Origin: Morchella semilibera
Lineage: Eukaryota; Ascomycota; Pezizomycetes; Pezizales; Morchellaceae
Assembly (NCBI GenBank): GCA_009192285.1
Contig: CM018603.1
Coordinates: 6,383,613 to 6,447,612 of the forward strand
Length of the DNA stretch: 64,000 bases
Direction of reading: 5' to 3'
Numbering within the stretch: the first letter of the stretch is position 1; every line of letters begins with the position of its first letter. The notes under the pieces are model-generated. The model had not been told where the DNA came from and made no database searches. It saw only the letters and a list, made by a program, of their open reading frames with translations. Shown here piece by piece: positions 22,473-34,305 of this stretch. Made by a program: the position numbers and the translations under genes.

Positions 22473-25400
22473 CTAAGAAGCTTGTGCCTGCTGACGCTTC
22501 ACCTGTTCCCTTGTCCATCGAGCGGTTTCAAGTGTCCTAGCACTAAACTCACGGTTTTGTCGTACTTCCTTAATCATGGAATTGATCCAGTCGGCACGGA
22601 AGTACTGAGCAATCTCGCCATTGGGGAAGGCATCCGCCAAATCGCTATTGAAAGTAAGCTTATGCGTTAAGGAAGTCCAAAGCCGTTATAACTTACCCAA
22701 GAACACCCATTCCAGATCTCATCAAACCATCAGTCTTGTTTGGGTCGGCATTTACCGATGACAAGAACCCAAATATATGCTGGACGTAAGGGGCAAGGAG
22801 AGGTGCTAAGGGCATGTTAGTGATATTCCAACGCTTAAAGTAGGCGTGGGACCCGAGAACTCACTCTTGTCACCAGCCTTCAGAGCAATGATGATGCCGT
22901 CGTACGCATCCATGATTCCCTCCCGCAGCGAGATAACATACTCGACCATTTCGTAGTTACTATCATTAGTTGCAGTAATGGAAGACGCTTGTTGAAGAAC
23001 ACCCATGACAACTTGTAGATATGTCTCAAAGTGACCCCCAATTGCTTGTGCAATGTCGCCAAAGCACTGAAGAATTGCCGGCTTGAACTGCTGGCTGAGA
23101 GTGTTGCTCTATGTTCATATTAGCATCACTCATCGTGAGCAAAAAAATAGTAGAAAACATACCTGGAGGTTGTTGAGTAAATAATTCATAAAGTGGTCGC
23201 AGTAAGGCGCTGCTTTGTCGTTTATTGAGCGAGCAATGTCACCGACGAGTCCAATGGCCATTGAGCACAACTGTTGTTCTTCTTGGTTGGCAAGAGCGTT
23301 GTACAAGAAAGGCGTAAATGCATCCATGTACTTGGTAAAGTCCTCTTCCAAAGCATTGGCCATAGCTCCAACAGCCCCAAATATGGCGTCAGGGACGGAT
23401 GAGTTTGGCGGTAAGGTGGAGAGAATCTGCAAAAGGATCTGCATAATGCTATCTGCCTGAGGCTTGATCTCTTTGTCCAAGCGTTGAATAATAGTCTGTG
23501 TCACAAATTAATACGAGGATATTGAGAGCTATTAAGAAGTACTGGGCAAACATACCATCAATACAACGGCCAAGCTGGTCTGCATCTCCTCCAAAGTGAT
23601 GCGGTCATCCGTGCTGACGATTTGACCCCTCAAAGCAATGGTTTTTTCTAGTCTCTCCATAATTACGGTGCACAACTGGGCAATAGAGGTCAACTCATCT
23701 TGCCCAACATTGGCAACAAATGAATTGAGAACTTCGTAACAAGCGGTTCTAAGCTGGTTATCGGCGTCGGCCCTATAGACGTTTATTTAGCCTCAACCCC
23801 AAGATTTAGGATGTGTATCTGGTTGTACCTTTCAGTTGCAGCCAATAGGGCGCTGACACTGTCCTTGAAATATTTAGACAATGAGTTCTCTTCAGACTCG
23901 CTCTCAATACCGAATCTATCCGCCAAGTTCATCAAAGCCCAGCAGCAGGAGCTAGCCATTTTTGGACTATCCTTCAGGCCAGAAAATAATGCCTGGATCA
24001 AGCTTGGTAGGTGAAGTTGGGGATCGATAGATTGCCCGCAGCATTCGCAAATTCTTCCAAGAGCATAGGCCGCAGAATCCTTTACCATCAAAACTTTATC
24101 GTCCATCATTCCTACAAGTAAGGGTAGAGCCTGCTTGACCAGAGGGTCAAGTTGCTTGAATTCTGGTCCTTCCATGATTGCGCCAAAAGCTGAAACAGCG
24201 GCATCCCTTAACCTCCAGTTTTCGTGACGTAGGTTGGCCTCCACGAACTGCAAAACATGGTTGATTACCAGACCCCCGACACACGAGGAGTAAAGCTGAA
24301 GACATTGGTATGCTGCACGGGAGACATTATATTCATCGTCTGCTGCATCCTCATCCTGCTTTGTGAGGAGCTCCAATAATACTGGAACAACTTCTGGAGT
24401 GGCAATACGCGCAAAATGGAAAAATGGCCTAAGCTCGGTCATTCCTTCCGCCTGAAACTGTACGCTCACCGTTAGGGTCTTGAAAGTGCGGTTCAAGTGG
24501 GGGGTTACTTGGGTCTACCTGTTGGTTGTCATCTTCAATAGCGGCCTCTTCCTCGCAAACCGTGCACCAAAATTCGATAGCCAATTTTGAAACCTCCTCC
24601 TCCTCGTGCTTCATCCCCACAATTGTCAACCCAAACAGAGCCTTCTCCATGTAGAACTTCATCTTGTCGTAGTAAAGACTCATTATTCTATTCAGGCACC
24701 CAAATGCTGCTTGAGTAATCCTGTAATCGGGGCTTTGTGTAGCCTCACAGATAACCTGCATGATATAGTTCCTTTCGCCCTCATTCTCAAAGTTGGTTCG
24801 AACAAACTCCAGTGAATCACCTAACGCAACCATGGCCGAAAACCTTACGTCGGCGTTAGGCTCCTCCTTCCGGGCACCCTGTACGACAGCAGTGAGGATT
24901 GCATTAGAGTGCTGGCTCAGACTTTCCCGGAGCTCCTGCTCCTCTGATTCACAGATATAACCAATGGTGGTCAACGATGACTGCTTAAGGTGGTCAGATC
25001 CTTCGCCGACATTTCGGACAAGAGTTGGCATCAAATCCGGCCACTGATTTCGGGGAAGTTCGATGGCCGCGATGGCCGCAATGAACTGCGCAGCTGACTG
25101 TCCCGCACCTCTATCGGGCGAGGCTAACGTTCGAAGAGAGCTTTCCCGGACTTGGGTCTTGATGGTTGGGTCGACCTGAGTGAGCCATTTCTGCTGTACT
25201 TCTAGCAAACGTGTCCGCTCTTTGGCGGTGAGGGCGTTCTTCAGAGCGATACCAGCAGAAGCACGGATATATGAAGCGGTCTCTTCATTTGCGAGTTCCG
25301 CCGAGAGCATTTGCAGGTACTCGGGCTAAAGCCAAGTCAGTTTCCCGCTCAAGCAGGGGAATCGGGATAACCAAACGAGGGGCAACGCACAAAATGTTGG

Positions 25401-25551
25401 GCAGCAGCGGTCGAAAGCTGCTCTACGGCAGCATTACGGATAGCATTATCTAAAAGATGGATATCAATTTCTAGAACAGAAATTGGAAGGGGAACAGGAT
25501 AAACAACTCACCCCCAGATAAGGTATTTGCCAACACCTCAGATACGTTCAT
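22473..25551 (-). CDS. KAP95: Importin subunit beta-1 (karyopherin Kap95)
   Basis: Nuclear import receptor that carries importin-alpha/NLS cargo through the pore and is released by RanGTP. Nine exons (minus strand): 25551-25512, 25449-25391, 25325-24519, 24451-23829, 23772-23556, 23495-23163, 23108-22865, 22805-22697, 22644-22473. They total 2604 nt, 867 residues, all phases consistent. HEAT repeats run throughout: the N-terminal RanGTP-binding part (SAGIALKNALTAKE), WCTVCEEEAAIEDDNQQ, and AEGMTELRPFF followed by the acidic KQDEDAADDE loop typical of the importin-alpha binding region. MMDDKVLMVKDSAAYALGRI and the C-terminal FRADWINSMIKEVRQN follow. The QQ/AEGM junction removes 67 nt that would otherwise read open for about 25 codons. 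The length matches the usual 860-880 residues. Confidence 0.96.
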
Positions 25552-27317
25552 GGTTGCGGTTGACTTTACGAGATGAGATGGCGATGAGTATGTAGTTTAA
25601 ACCGACGTCGTTTAAAATTAAAGACTCAAGGCGTCGAGAATCGGTGGTGATGGGGAAATTTTGTGGGTGATGATGGTTGTGGGTAGAAGAAACAAGTGGG
25701 AGAAGGGAGAGGTGGAGGCGGTCGTGGAGTCTACTGAAAGAAGCACGAGGCTGTCTCCTATGGAAAAGTTCAGTGTCAAAGGTTTGACGCGGGCAACAAC
25801 AACTGCCTTAGGGGAGTAATTGCGACGTTACACCGCGTTGAATACAACAGGAGACTGTAATTCCTGATTTACCAGAGCAAGAGTGGAATCAGGGGGAGTC
25901 TTTTTTCTTTTCTTCCTCTTCTTTCCTTTCAGGTGAAATGAAATCAAGTGTAAAAAGAGGGGGGGGGGAGGTGGGGGAGGCTACTGGCAATATCAAGGTG
26001 GGGAACAGTGCTTGGTAGGCAGCAACGAACCTCTTTTTTGTGTTTTGTTTTGGTTTCTTTTCTTTTCTATGTTTTAGATCCTCTACTCTAAGAAGCTGAA
26101 GTGTGTGGATGTTTCTCCTCACTGGATAGCGTAGGATTAAAGGCAGGGAAAAGGAAGGGGGATTGATTTTTTTTTGATTACAAGTGGTGAGGAAGGAGGG
26201 GCTCTTTTTGACGGAAATTCCAAGAGGCATTATCTATGCCCCACAAGGATGGGTTCACCCCTCTGAGCTCCTCATGGGGCTAGAGGGGGGCCAATCCAGC
26301 CAATGATAACCCCGCTCTTTGATGAGTCATCCGCGAAAACTAAAGAAGCTGAGAGAAGTGGTTCAACGACTCTTGAAGAAGAGACAAAGAAAATCTGACC
26401 ACTGCCACCACCAAAAATGGCCCTTTATGAAATAACGATACCCTATTTACAGAGATATCTAACTTGAGTACTATAGAGCCAAAGGTACAGAGTGCATACG
26501 GAGGGTCTAAGGTACACATACATGTAGGTCTCTCCTCACCTCTCTACCATACTCTCTCTACAGGAGAGGGAAAAAAAGCCACTGTATCATGTGAACTATG
26601 GAAAGGACAGATCGTGAGGCATGGACTTTCCTGCATCGTCAATGTACCTGGCTGTATGCAACATTACTATTGCTTCGTGGCGACACACGTAGTTATCTCT
26701 CGCCTTCTCTCCCGTCTCGTCACCGAACTTCTTTCCAATCCAGCTACAGATAAAATAACTGAGGCACACTTTCTACACGCCAAACAATCTACCCATAATG
26801 TGTAATCACGAAAGGATGTTTTTTTGACTGCATCATGACTCGTATTATTGCAGTTATTTTATGCTTGCCCTGGCATATAGAGAGGGAGAGAGTCATTCGA
26901 GAATATATGACCAACGATTTAGTTGGAGCCACAGTGCAGCCCAACTTTATTGAACATGTGCATACATGCAATTAAAGATTAAATTGTCGACATTGATATT
27001 AAACTAGGCAGGTGTGGTTATCCGACGTCTGTATGAACTGTGGGTATTCTAGAGGGGTACATGATGTAGGTTAATTGGATTAACTGAACAACAACAAAAA
27101 AAAACAAAGGCACAGTGCTGCAGGCAGGGGTCCCTGACTAAATTCTATGCATGCATTATCCTTAACGTCCCACTTTTCCCGGTTGTTTACTTTTTGCTCC
27201 AAATAAGAACGCCGCCCAAAGACTCCTCCAGTGGGTATTTTTTGTACACCCGTAACCCAACCCCATCAACTTTCCTGTGTTTCGTTTCAAGATATATAAA
27301 TATATCAATGTCGTCAT
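25552..27317. other. Intergenic region upstream of KAP95
   Basis: 1.8 kb between the KAP95 start and the APC4 stop. It has a short poly-G run near 25962-25969, pyrimidine-rich minus-strand tracts around 25900-26200 and TACATGTA at 26519. A 113-codon plus-strand frame at 26464-26805 begins with TTG and has no recognisable domain, so it is not called. Confidence 0.5.
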
Positions 27318-30090
27318 TCATGGGTTGGTTTTCCCCTCACCAACTGTCATCTCCTCCTCCTCTTCCCCCCCCTCTTCCCCCTCTTCATCTTCCTCCTCCT
27401 CTTGACCGTCCAGATCAAACACGATGTATCTCATCCTATCTTCCGCTATCACACACCCAACCCGTCTACCTTTACTTCCATTGATGGTGAGCTGCACTGG
27501 TATAAACCCGGAATCAAACTGGCGCCTAGTCACGACGACCATCTCTTCCCCTTGCAGTGCCTCTGCATATGAAAATACGCTTTCGGCCAGATCTTCATGA
27601 TCGTAGTTCTCATCATAGGTTATGATATCATATTCGATCGACACCATCTCAGAATTACGACCGCCTAAACCGTCAGCCAACAACAACAAAAACAACGAAA
27701 CTTGGAATTAGAGAATATCTATAATTACTTTTATCAGCAAGCACCAAGATGATTGCGCTTGAATCGACAAAATGAAGATCAACCAGCTTGGACTCTGGCT
27801 GCGGGAAGAGAACTTTGGCGCAACCGATTTTCGATACCGTACTCAGGGACCCGTCCACAGAAATCTGGCATCGGACAAGGATAACTACAAGGGAGGGAAG
27901 GGACAATTGTTATTAAAGCTCAAAGGAGAGCTGGTTATGGATTTTTGTACTTACGGCCATTTGTGGGCTTCTCGACGTCATAGAGCGCTATATAAGCCAC
28001 CGGACTTTCACCTTCCAGCACCATCCTAATGTCCATTTTGCCAGGATCTCTATCTGCGATAGTCACGGGCTTCCCGACTCGCAGCTGCTGCCTCATCGCC
28101 TGCTGTGGCTTGGCAAAGACCGTCTTGCAAAGCTCCTCCAAGTAATTTGCCAGCTCCATAAACCCTGGAGGGGCCTGCTGATCCTTATCGGTGTTTTTTG
28201 CGTAAAGCTCAAACACGCTTTCACCCCTCTTTTTGTACTCGCTGAGCCTCACTTTTCCTTCTCGAAGGAAAAATGGCTGCAGGGACGATTGCTTCAGATA
28301 TTGGCTGATATATTCGGAAACCCTCAATGTATCGATTTGCGGATCTTCAGCTGGCTTGTCATCTATGTTGATGACGGTTGAAAGCTCATCCAGTGTATGC
28401 CGTAGCCAGGAACCAAACGCGGCAAAGTGCTCAAGCTCCTTGTTTAGCTTCAAGAGGAATTCATGGGCAAAAACCGTGAGACCCGAGACAACGTCTAGGC
28501 AGCGAGTAAAATCGTCCGGATCAAGTCCCAGGGGACTACCTCTTTCCTTCCTAAACGCTGTTAGCTTCAAGCTTCTAGGTTAAACCCGGGGCCGAAACAC
28601 GCACCACCTAGCTAACCCCCGTAAGCGGCAAAAGAGCACCGTCAGCCTCTCACATGTAGGAAGGAGGTTCTCATGAACAAGCCTTCGGAGGGTCTCGTAG
28701 CCATTCATCGAGCTCTTTTCCCACCGTTTTTGGCCCTGCTTAGGGTTAATGGATTTTCGATCATTTCCCCCGGGGGGGTGGGGGCACGTGCCACCTTACC
28801 CTTTCTGTCAAGACATCTACCAACCATTCCCGCAACACTTCGCTTGGGACTCCGGTCACCAGTAACTCAAAGAATTCCAAAGATACATCACTTCCTAGCT
28901 TCTGGACATCCTCGTTGATGATGCTGACATACCGTTGAGCCAAGTCATTCATGGTTTTAAATTCTGTTTCTAGTGCAACTACGGCCTCCTGGATATACCT
29001 CAGAAGCGCCTGGACCCTGGTCGATGTTGAGGCTAACTGAAACAAATACTGGCCAAACTGTTGGATAAAAAGGATATCCATGGTTGCAAATAATATATTA
29101 TTAGTTTGTGGTTCTAGTATTAATAGCGAATGGGTGGACAGGTCCGAAGAAGCTGTGTGATGTAGAAGCTAGCTCATGGTTAGAATGTTGATGAGCAAGG
29201 GGATAATCTGGAGGGGATTGCGTACCTTTGATTGAGGTTTAAGCTGGTGGGACAAGGATGAAAGCTCCATAGTGCCTATCAGGAATGAATCAAACACACT
29301 ATTGAAGATGACATTAGCACCATTAAGCTTTGTGAAGAGTAGATCACATACTTTAGGAGGATCTTCCCGCCCTCCTCCCCAATCAACAGCACATCCAAAT
29401 TATTCCCCTCCCCACTCTTCGTAACGGAATTGATCAGCGCATCAAGCGTGACCTTTGAAGTAAACGTGCTATCCCTGTGTAACTCCCAAACCCCATTAGC
29501 CATCCCGTCCCACACACCATCCCAAACCACAAAGGACCCCCCACGCTCCAGAAGACGACGGCAACACGCTCAACCGCGGGAGCATCTGCCCCACATCCAT
29601 ATCAAACAGCGCCTGCGGCGTACAATCCGCCGACCGCGCCTCCGGCGCCATTCCCGCCAGCGCCTGCGAGTAATTATCGACCCACCCAATACACGACACC
29701 CTACCGAAGCTCGCAGCCTCGGACGTGAGCCTATGTATCTGCTTTCCGTTGTTGACATCGTATATCCTCGTCGACCCGTCCGCGTAGCCAAGCGCCAGCA
29801 TCTTCCCTACAACACATTACACATTAGCCAACAGTCCCCTTTAGCACACACGGGGACTCACCGTCCGGGCGCCACTGCAGCCGCTCAATGTGTGTCTCGC
29901 CGCCGCCCCTGTCGCGGCGGTTTGCAAACCCCCAGACGCGCTGCCCGTTCATGCGGTAGAGGAGCACGTTCTCGTTTGTGGTGACGAAGGCGATGAGGTC
30001 CAGGCGGGGGCTCCAGGCGGAGAGCCCCGGGCGGGCGGGGAAGGGGAGGGCCTTCTTGTAGAGGACTGGGAAGCCGGTGGGGTCGCCCAT
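27318..30090 (-). CDS. APC4: Anaphase-promoting complex subunit 4
   Basis: APC4 is a scaffold subunit of the APC/C ubiquitin ligase that triggers anaphase. Nine exons (minus strand): 30090-29862, 29806-29545, 29474-29352, 29298-29226, 29168-28800, 28735-28608, 28550-27955, 27884-27729, 27664-27318. They total 2283 nt, 760 residues, in phase throughout. The N-terminal WD40-like region is clear (LSAWSPRLDLIAFVTTNENVLLYRMNGQ; LALGYADGSTRIYDVNNGK), followed by DVLLIGEEGG and VFDSFLIGT. The helical APC4 long domain follows (MNDLAQRYVSIINEDVQ; GYETLRRLVHENLLPTCERLTVL; FLLKLNKELEHFAAFGSWLRH). The tail is Glu-rich. The exon 2 donor is ambiguous: GTGGGG at 29544 was used, but GTGTGT at 29517 is also in phase and would add 9 residues. 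The exon 6/7 join uses a GCTAAC branch. Confidence 0.92.
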
Positions 30091-31359
30091 GGTCGTGGTG
30101 GGGGGGGGGGGGGCAATTGCGTTGGGGGGGTGGGTGTTGGTGGGGTGGGTGGTGGGGAGTAGCAGATAGCTTAGCTTATCTTATCTGATCTGATCTGCGC
30201 TGTGGAGGCGGTACTTGTTGAAGGTGCTTGAGTATTCAGAGGCAGGAGGTGCAAATGCCTGGATAAATAGATCAAGTGGATAGATGTCATGTGCATCAAT
30301 CGATCTGTTCCAAACACTGCAGTGGTTGCCATAGCGACCATTCCCACCGAGCCTTCACGGGGCGTCACTCGTCGCCCGACATGTGTTTACTGCGGGCCGG
30401 GGGAAATATGTATATTAGACTATTGTCTGCATTAGCCAAGAACTATATTCGCTGCCCGATTACGTGATGTTTTGCTTAACCCAGGCCGTCAGTCGTGCGG
30501 TGGAATATGTACGTATGTAGCAGCAGCTTATATGGGATGCGCGTGCTATGGTCGACCCACTACATGTACTTAAGAGTACAAGTACATGTAGGACACTTTT
30601 ACATCCACTCGTAGAGGACCCTAGCACTATAGGAAATGAGTCCAGTCAGTACATGTATGCTACGCTGCCACACGCAACAGCCACCCTGACCATGCCCACC
30701 ACCTCCCGAAACCAACACCCCCCCCCCCCCCACCACTGCACTCTCACAATTCCACCTCCACAACCCCCCCTCCCAGCACCACCTCCACAGTCCACCCCGC
30801 ACAACTATGTAAAACCAACCAGCCACAAGTATAGTATGCAGCTAGCCCCCCCCCCTACATGTATCCCCACTGTGCATGTATATACCCACGTAGGACCGCC
30901 AACGGCCAATGATCAAACGGCCACAAAAACCCACGCCAGCACCCCCCCCCCCCCACAACGTCGTTTCACGCCCTAGGTGTTTGGAGGGATCGATATGGTC
31001 CTTCCCATCCAGCCCAGAGATACATGTACGGGATGTGATGCGGAGACACTACATGTACTATGCTCTACACACACTACACACTGGGAGCTCAGTCAGTGCC
31101 AGAGCCCAAAAGACAATCTTTTGATTCTACATACTATACACCCCCACCCCATCCACCCTACCCAACAAAAGAAACGATGCACGCTCTATAGACCTAATCA
31201 CCTCGTAACGAAAATCAAAAAAGTCCCAGCATCCGCAACATGCACCAAACCAAAGGAAAAGTAAAAGAAAAAAAAACAAGAAAAAAAATATCTCAAATTC
31301 CCACCGAGCAGGTCCCCACTTAACTAAATATACTACAATTACACTTACTTGCCTACTAT
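30091..31359. other. Intergenic region with poly-C tracts
   Basis: 1.3 kb between two minus-strand genes. It carries six TACATGTA copies (30561, 30583, 30650, 30856, 31021, 31050), a GAGTGA-N6-RTGA site at 30355 and several poly-C runs (about 30719, 30848, 30942). The open frame at 30548-30976 is a by-product of these C/A-rich tracts. Confidence 0.5.
30355..30370 (-). promoter_or_regulatory. GAGTGA-N6-RTGA site
   Basis: Minus strand reads GAGTGACGCCCCGTGA, preceded by C. It is about 265 bases upstream of the APC4 start and in the same orientation, the most promoter-like placement of the set. Confidence 0.5.
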
Positions 31360-32934
31360 TCACTCTTCCTCATCACTTTCATCATCATTCAAGCTCTCCA
31401 CCACCAAGTTCGCGCTCGGCCACAACATCCCGTCCCTCACCTTCCCATTCACCTCCAACACTCTCCTCGGCATAAGACTAACCAGCCTGAACCCCCACTC
31501 ATGGCTATACCCCTCTGGAGGCTCATCGACCTTCTCGTCCACCTCTACACCCAGGCAGTCCACAAATGCATACACCTCCTCTACGTCCGCGGTCGCCCTA
31601 AAACGCCTCACAATCCTTCCCCCATCGCCCATACGGATCTGCACGCGTGCCGTCTCTGGCCCCGCCGCCGGCTCCTCCGGGAGCTGTGCTGCCCGCCACT
31701 TCCGCCACGCCTGACGATTGCGCTCTAGCTCCTCTGCGGCCTCTGCGGCCTTGCGTGCTGCGGCGGCCTCGCGGGCGGCGGCTTCTGCGGCCTCTTTGCG
31801 AGCGCGGGCGCGCTCTCTGTCCGCGGCGAGGGAGGCTTCGTAGGCACTGTTTTGTTGCTCGCGGATGGCGCGGTCGGCTTCATGCATTGCGCGTTGGGCG
31901 CGGAGGCGGTCGAGTGACTCGGCGTGGGTGTTGATGGCGGTGGTCATCTTGGTTATGAGCGCTGCCGGGAGTGTGGGTCCTGCGCAGCGGGTGACAACAG
32001 ACATTCCTTGGGAATTGGAGCCCGATGCGGGAGTCAGCGCGATCAACGCCGCGAAAGGGAACTTTGTGCAGGCCAGCGCTGTAGAGACTTGGTAGGCCTC
32101 AGAGTCCTGGACACTTCCCGCCCACAGAATGATCCTGTGGTCGTTGATGAAACGGACAACCTCCGGGTTTGTGAGGGTATCGCGGTTGAACGAGGTTGTG
32201 TCATCGTGCTCGTCGGACTGTAGAACGACAAGGAGGAAACGGAGCTCCTTCTTTGCGAGCTCGAGGGCTTGGGCATAACCGCCCTCATAGAAGGTGAGTC
32301 CAGTGTCGGCACCATACTCCTCCTCGAAAAGGCGAATGAAGCGGGCGGCGGTGTCTCGTGGGGTCTGTGCACGACGGGCGCGGGGGGTACGGGTGGCAGG
32401 ACGGAACCGTGCAAGGAAGGGGAAGAGCGTATAGAAGAGCGTGAGGAATGAATTCCCAACACGCCAAAGCATCGAGAAGGGGAAGATGATTAGTGCCAAG
32501 AGTAACGGCGGCCGCTGCGATACCGAAGTGGGCTGGGGCACTACTCGGGGGGCGGGGGTGATGCCTGACCGATTTCTGGTTAAGGCATTAGGAGGAGTAG
32601 CGAGAGTACTAGATGTTGTTCGGGCGGGGGGAGGAGGAGGAGGAGCTGCTGCCTGTGCGGCCAAAGCTTCGGCGACAGGGTCTGCAGTCTCGCCATCAAA
32701 GAACTTTGCGATTGCTATCTGGAGAGCTGTTAGTGATGGGGAGGGGAGTGGGTGGGGTTTTTTTTTTTTTTGGTAAAGTGAGTAAGTAAGTACCTGGACG
32801 TTCCATTGTGACCGTTGTAGGATGGGAATGGCCTCTGGGGGAGCCTGAGCCGTGACTGCCGTGAACTGCTCGAGAGCTTCACGCTGTGACGAGGACAGCT
32901 GGGCAATGTCTGTGGTGCCTGATGAGCCTGACAT
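31360..32934 (-). CDS. UBA/UAS/UBX-domain ERAD adaptor (FAF2/UBXD8-like)
   Basis: Membrane-hairpin adaptor that recruits the AAA ATPase p97/Cdc48 to the ER or lipid droplets for ERAD. Two exons, 32934-32794 and 32718-31360, give 499 residues. A UBA-like domain spans about 15-58 (QREALEQFTAVT, NVQIAIAKFFDGE). A Pro/Ala linker precedes a hydrophobic hairpin (about 119-150). The thioredoxin-like UAS domain follows (about 165-310; FLLVVLQSDEHDDT, ILWAGSVQDSEAYQVS), then an Arg/Ala/Glu coiled coil (AADRERARARKEAAEA). The C-terminal UBX domain closes the protein (RVQIRMGDGGRIVRRFRATADVEEVYAFVD). The 75-nt intron (GTACTT to CTCTCCAG, branch CACTAAC) is a multiple of three with no stop, so it reads open; splicing restores the normal UBA sequence. 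Order and length match S. pombe Ucp10 and human FAF2. Confidence 0.92.
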   Translation of the reverse strand: MSGSSGTTDIAQLSSSQREALEQFTAVTAQAPPEAIPILQRSQWNVQVLTYSLYQKKKKPHPLPSPSLTALQIAIAKFFDGETADPVAEALAAQAAAPPPPPPARTTSSTLATPPNALTRNRSGITPAPRVVPQPTSVSQRPPLLLALIIFPFSMLWRVGNSFLTLFYTLFPFLARFRPATRTPRARRAQTPRDTAARFIRLFEEEYGADTGLTFYEGGYAQALELAKKELRFLLVVLQSDEHDDTTSFNRDTLTNPEVVRFINDHRIILWAGSVQDSEAYQVSTALACTKFPFAALIALTPASGSNSQGMSVVTRCAGPTLPAALITKMTTAINTHAESLDRLRAQRAMHEADRAIREQQNSAYEASLAADRERARARKEAAEAAAREAAAARKAAEAAEELERNRQAWRKWRAAQLPEEPAAGPETARVQIRMGDGGRIVRRFRATADVEEVYAFVDCLGVEVDEKVDEPPEGYSHEWGFRLVSLMPRRVLEVNGKVRDGMLWPSANLVVESLNDDESDEEE

Positions 32935-34305
32935 TGTTTGTTGTAGTAACGACAGCTACTACTACCACTGGGGTGAGTGAGTGTGATACTTGTGAGATGT
33001 AGGGAGACAGGGGGGGGGGGATCGTTTGTGTGATGTGCAGAGATGGAGAGATAGATAGATATAGATGTATAATCCTGATGTTGTGATTGTGATTGTGGTT
33101 GAGTGTGAGTGAGTGTGAATGTGAGTGAGTGTGAGTAGAGTTTATGTCGTGTGTGTAGAGGTGGCCTCGTGTCCTCTACATAATCAATCAATCGATCAAT
33201 CAATCAGTGGGTGAGTTACTGCGTGTGTTACAGGGCTGCAGCACACGCCAAAAGCACACACACACACACTCTCTCTCTCACAACGCAGCAGAGACAAGGG
33301 AGAGAGCAGATTCCACACATGCAGCCCGATAGAGTGCCTACATCAAAGTACATACATCTACATACTCTACATCATCTCCTCCAGATACTACAGCTTTGTC
33401 TACTGTATAATCTACTTGATTTAATATGTGGGCAGGTACACACAAGTATATCCCTTCTCTCGAGTCTATAAACATACCCCATGACAAAGTACTCACAAGT
33501 ACCCACAATTACCCTGTCCCACGTTCCTGCAGTACCCGAACCTGAGTGTCTGATTCAGTCAGTCTACTTTACACCGGGTTCTTTTTTCTCTCTTCTGTTC
33601 CACCCAACGACATCGCATCCCCGCGCCCCCCCCCGTTAATCCAACCACCCCAGCCAACCAGGATCCCCCCCCCCCCACATGCTGTCCCAACAACACCCCC
33701 CTCAGCCTCTCACGTCACATCGACACAATTAACCAACAATAGAGAAAAACTACTAATTAAATAGATCCACTGCCGATCCCAGAAAAAACCAGGAGCATGA
33801 GAAAAAAAGATGAGAGAGAGAGAGTGAGAGAGAAAGCTAAAACAGCCCCTCCTCCTTTCAATCAAGGAAGGATGGGAAATTTACAGGCACCTTCGCCGCA
33901 GCTTGCAATTAAAATAAATAGCCAGTAGTACTCTAGATTCATCTAATTCATGGACTCTACTCCACTACATACATAACACAAGTACCTACATATCTATCTA
34001 GACAGTGCCAGCTGATCCCCCCCTTTCTGACCCGAGATCTGGAGACGAAAGAGGACCGACCTGACCCAAACATCAACATCAACATCATCTCCTTCATCGT
34101 CATCACCATCATCATCCTCTCTCTCTCGCTCACATGCAGATAATATTTTAAACTCACTTGCATACATAACCAACAACAACCCCAGTCACCCACAAATAAC
34201 CAAAAATAAAAAAAATAAAAATAAACAGAGAAAAAAAACGTGCATCCCACAAGAGTTCTCTTCGCAGCAGTCGTACAAACTGCTGCTGCTGCTGCTGCCT
34301 CTGCA
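32935..34305. other. Divergent intergenic region with simple repeats
   Basis: 1.4 kb shared by the divergent UBX (-) and Sac (+) genes. It has GTGAGT-type repeats around 33095-33135, AC and CT microsatellites near 33255-33280, poly-C runs near 33628 and 33666, GA repeats near 33812-33833 and a (CTG)n run at about 34280-34300 just before the Sac start. No TACATGTA or full GAGTGA-N6-RTGA site is present, unlike most other long gaps. Confidence 0.5.

Noticed and set aside
26464-26805. 113-codon plus-strand ORF between KAP95 and APC4
   Set aside because: TTG start, no homology recognised, contains a TACATGTA; treated as chance.
30548-30976. 142-codon Pro/Thr/His-rich ORF
   Set aside because: Produced by poly-C and CCA-rich tracts; includes three TACATGTA copies and no domain.
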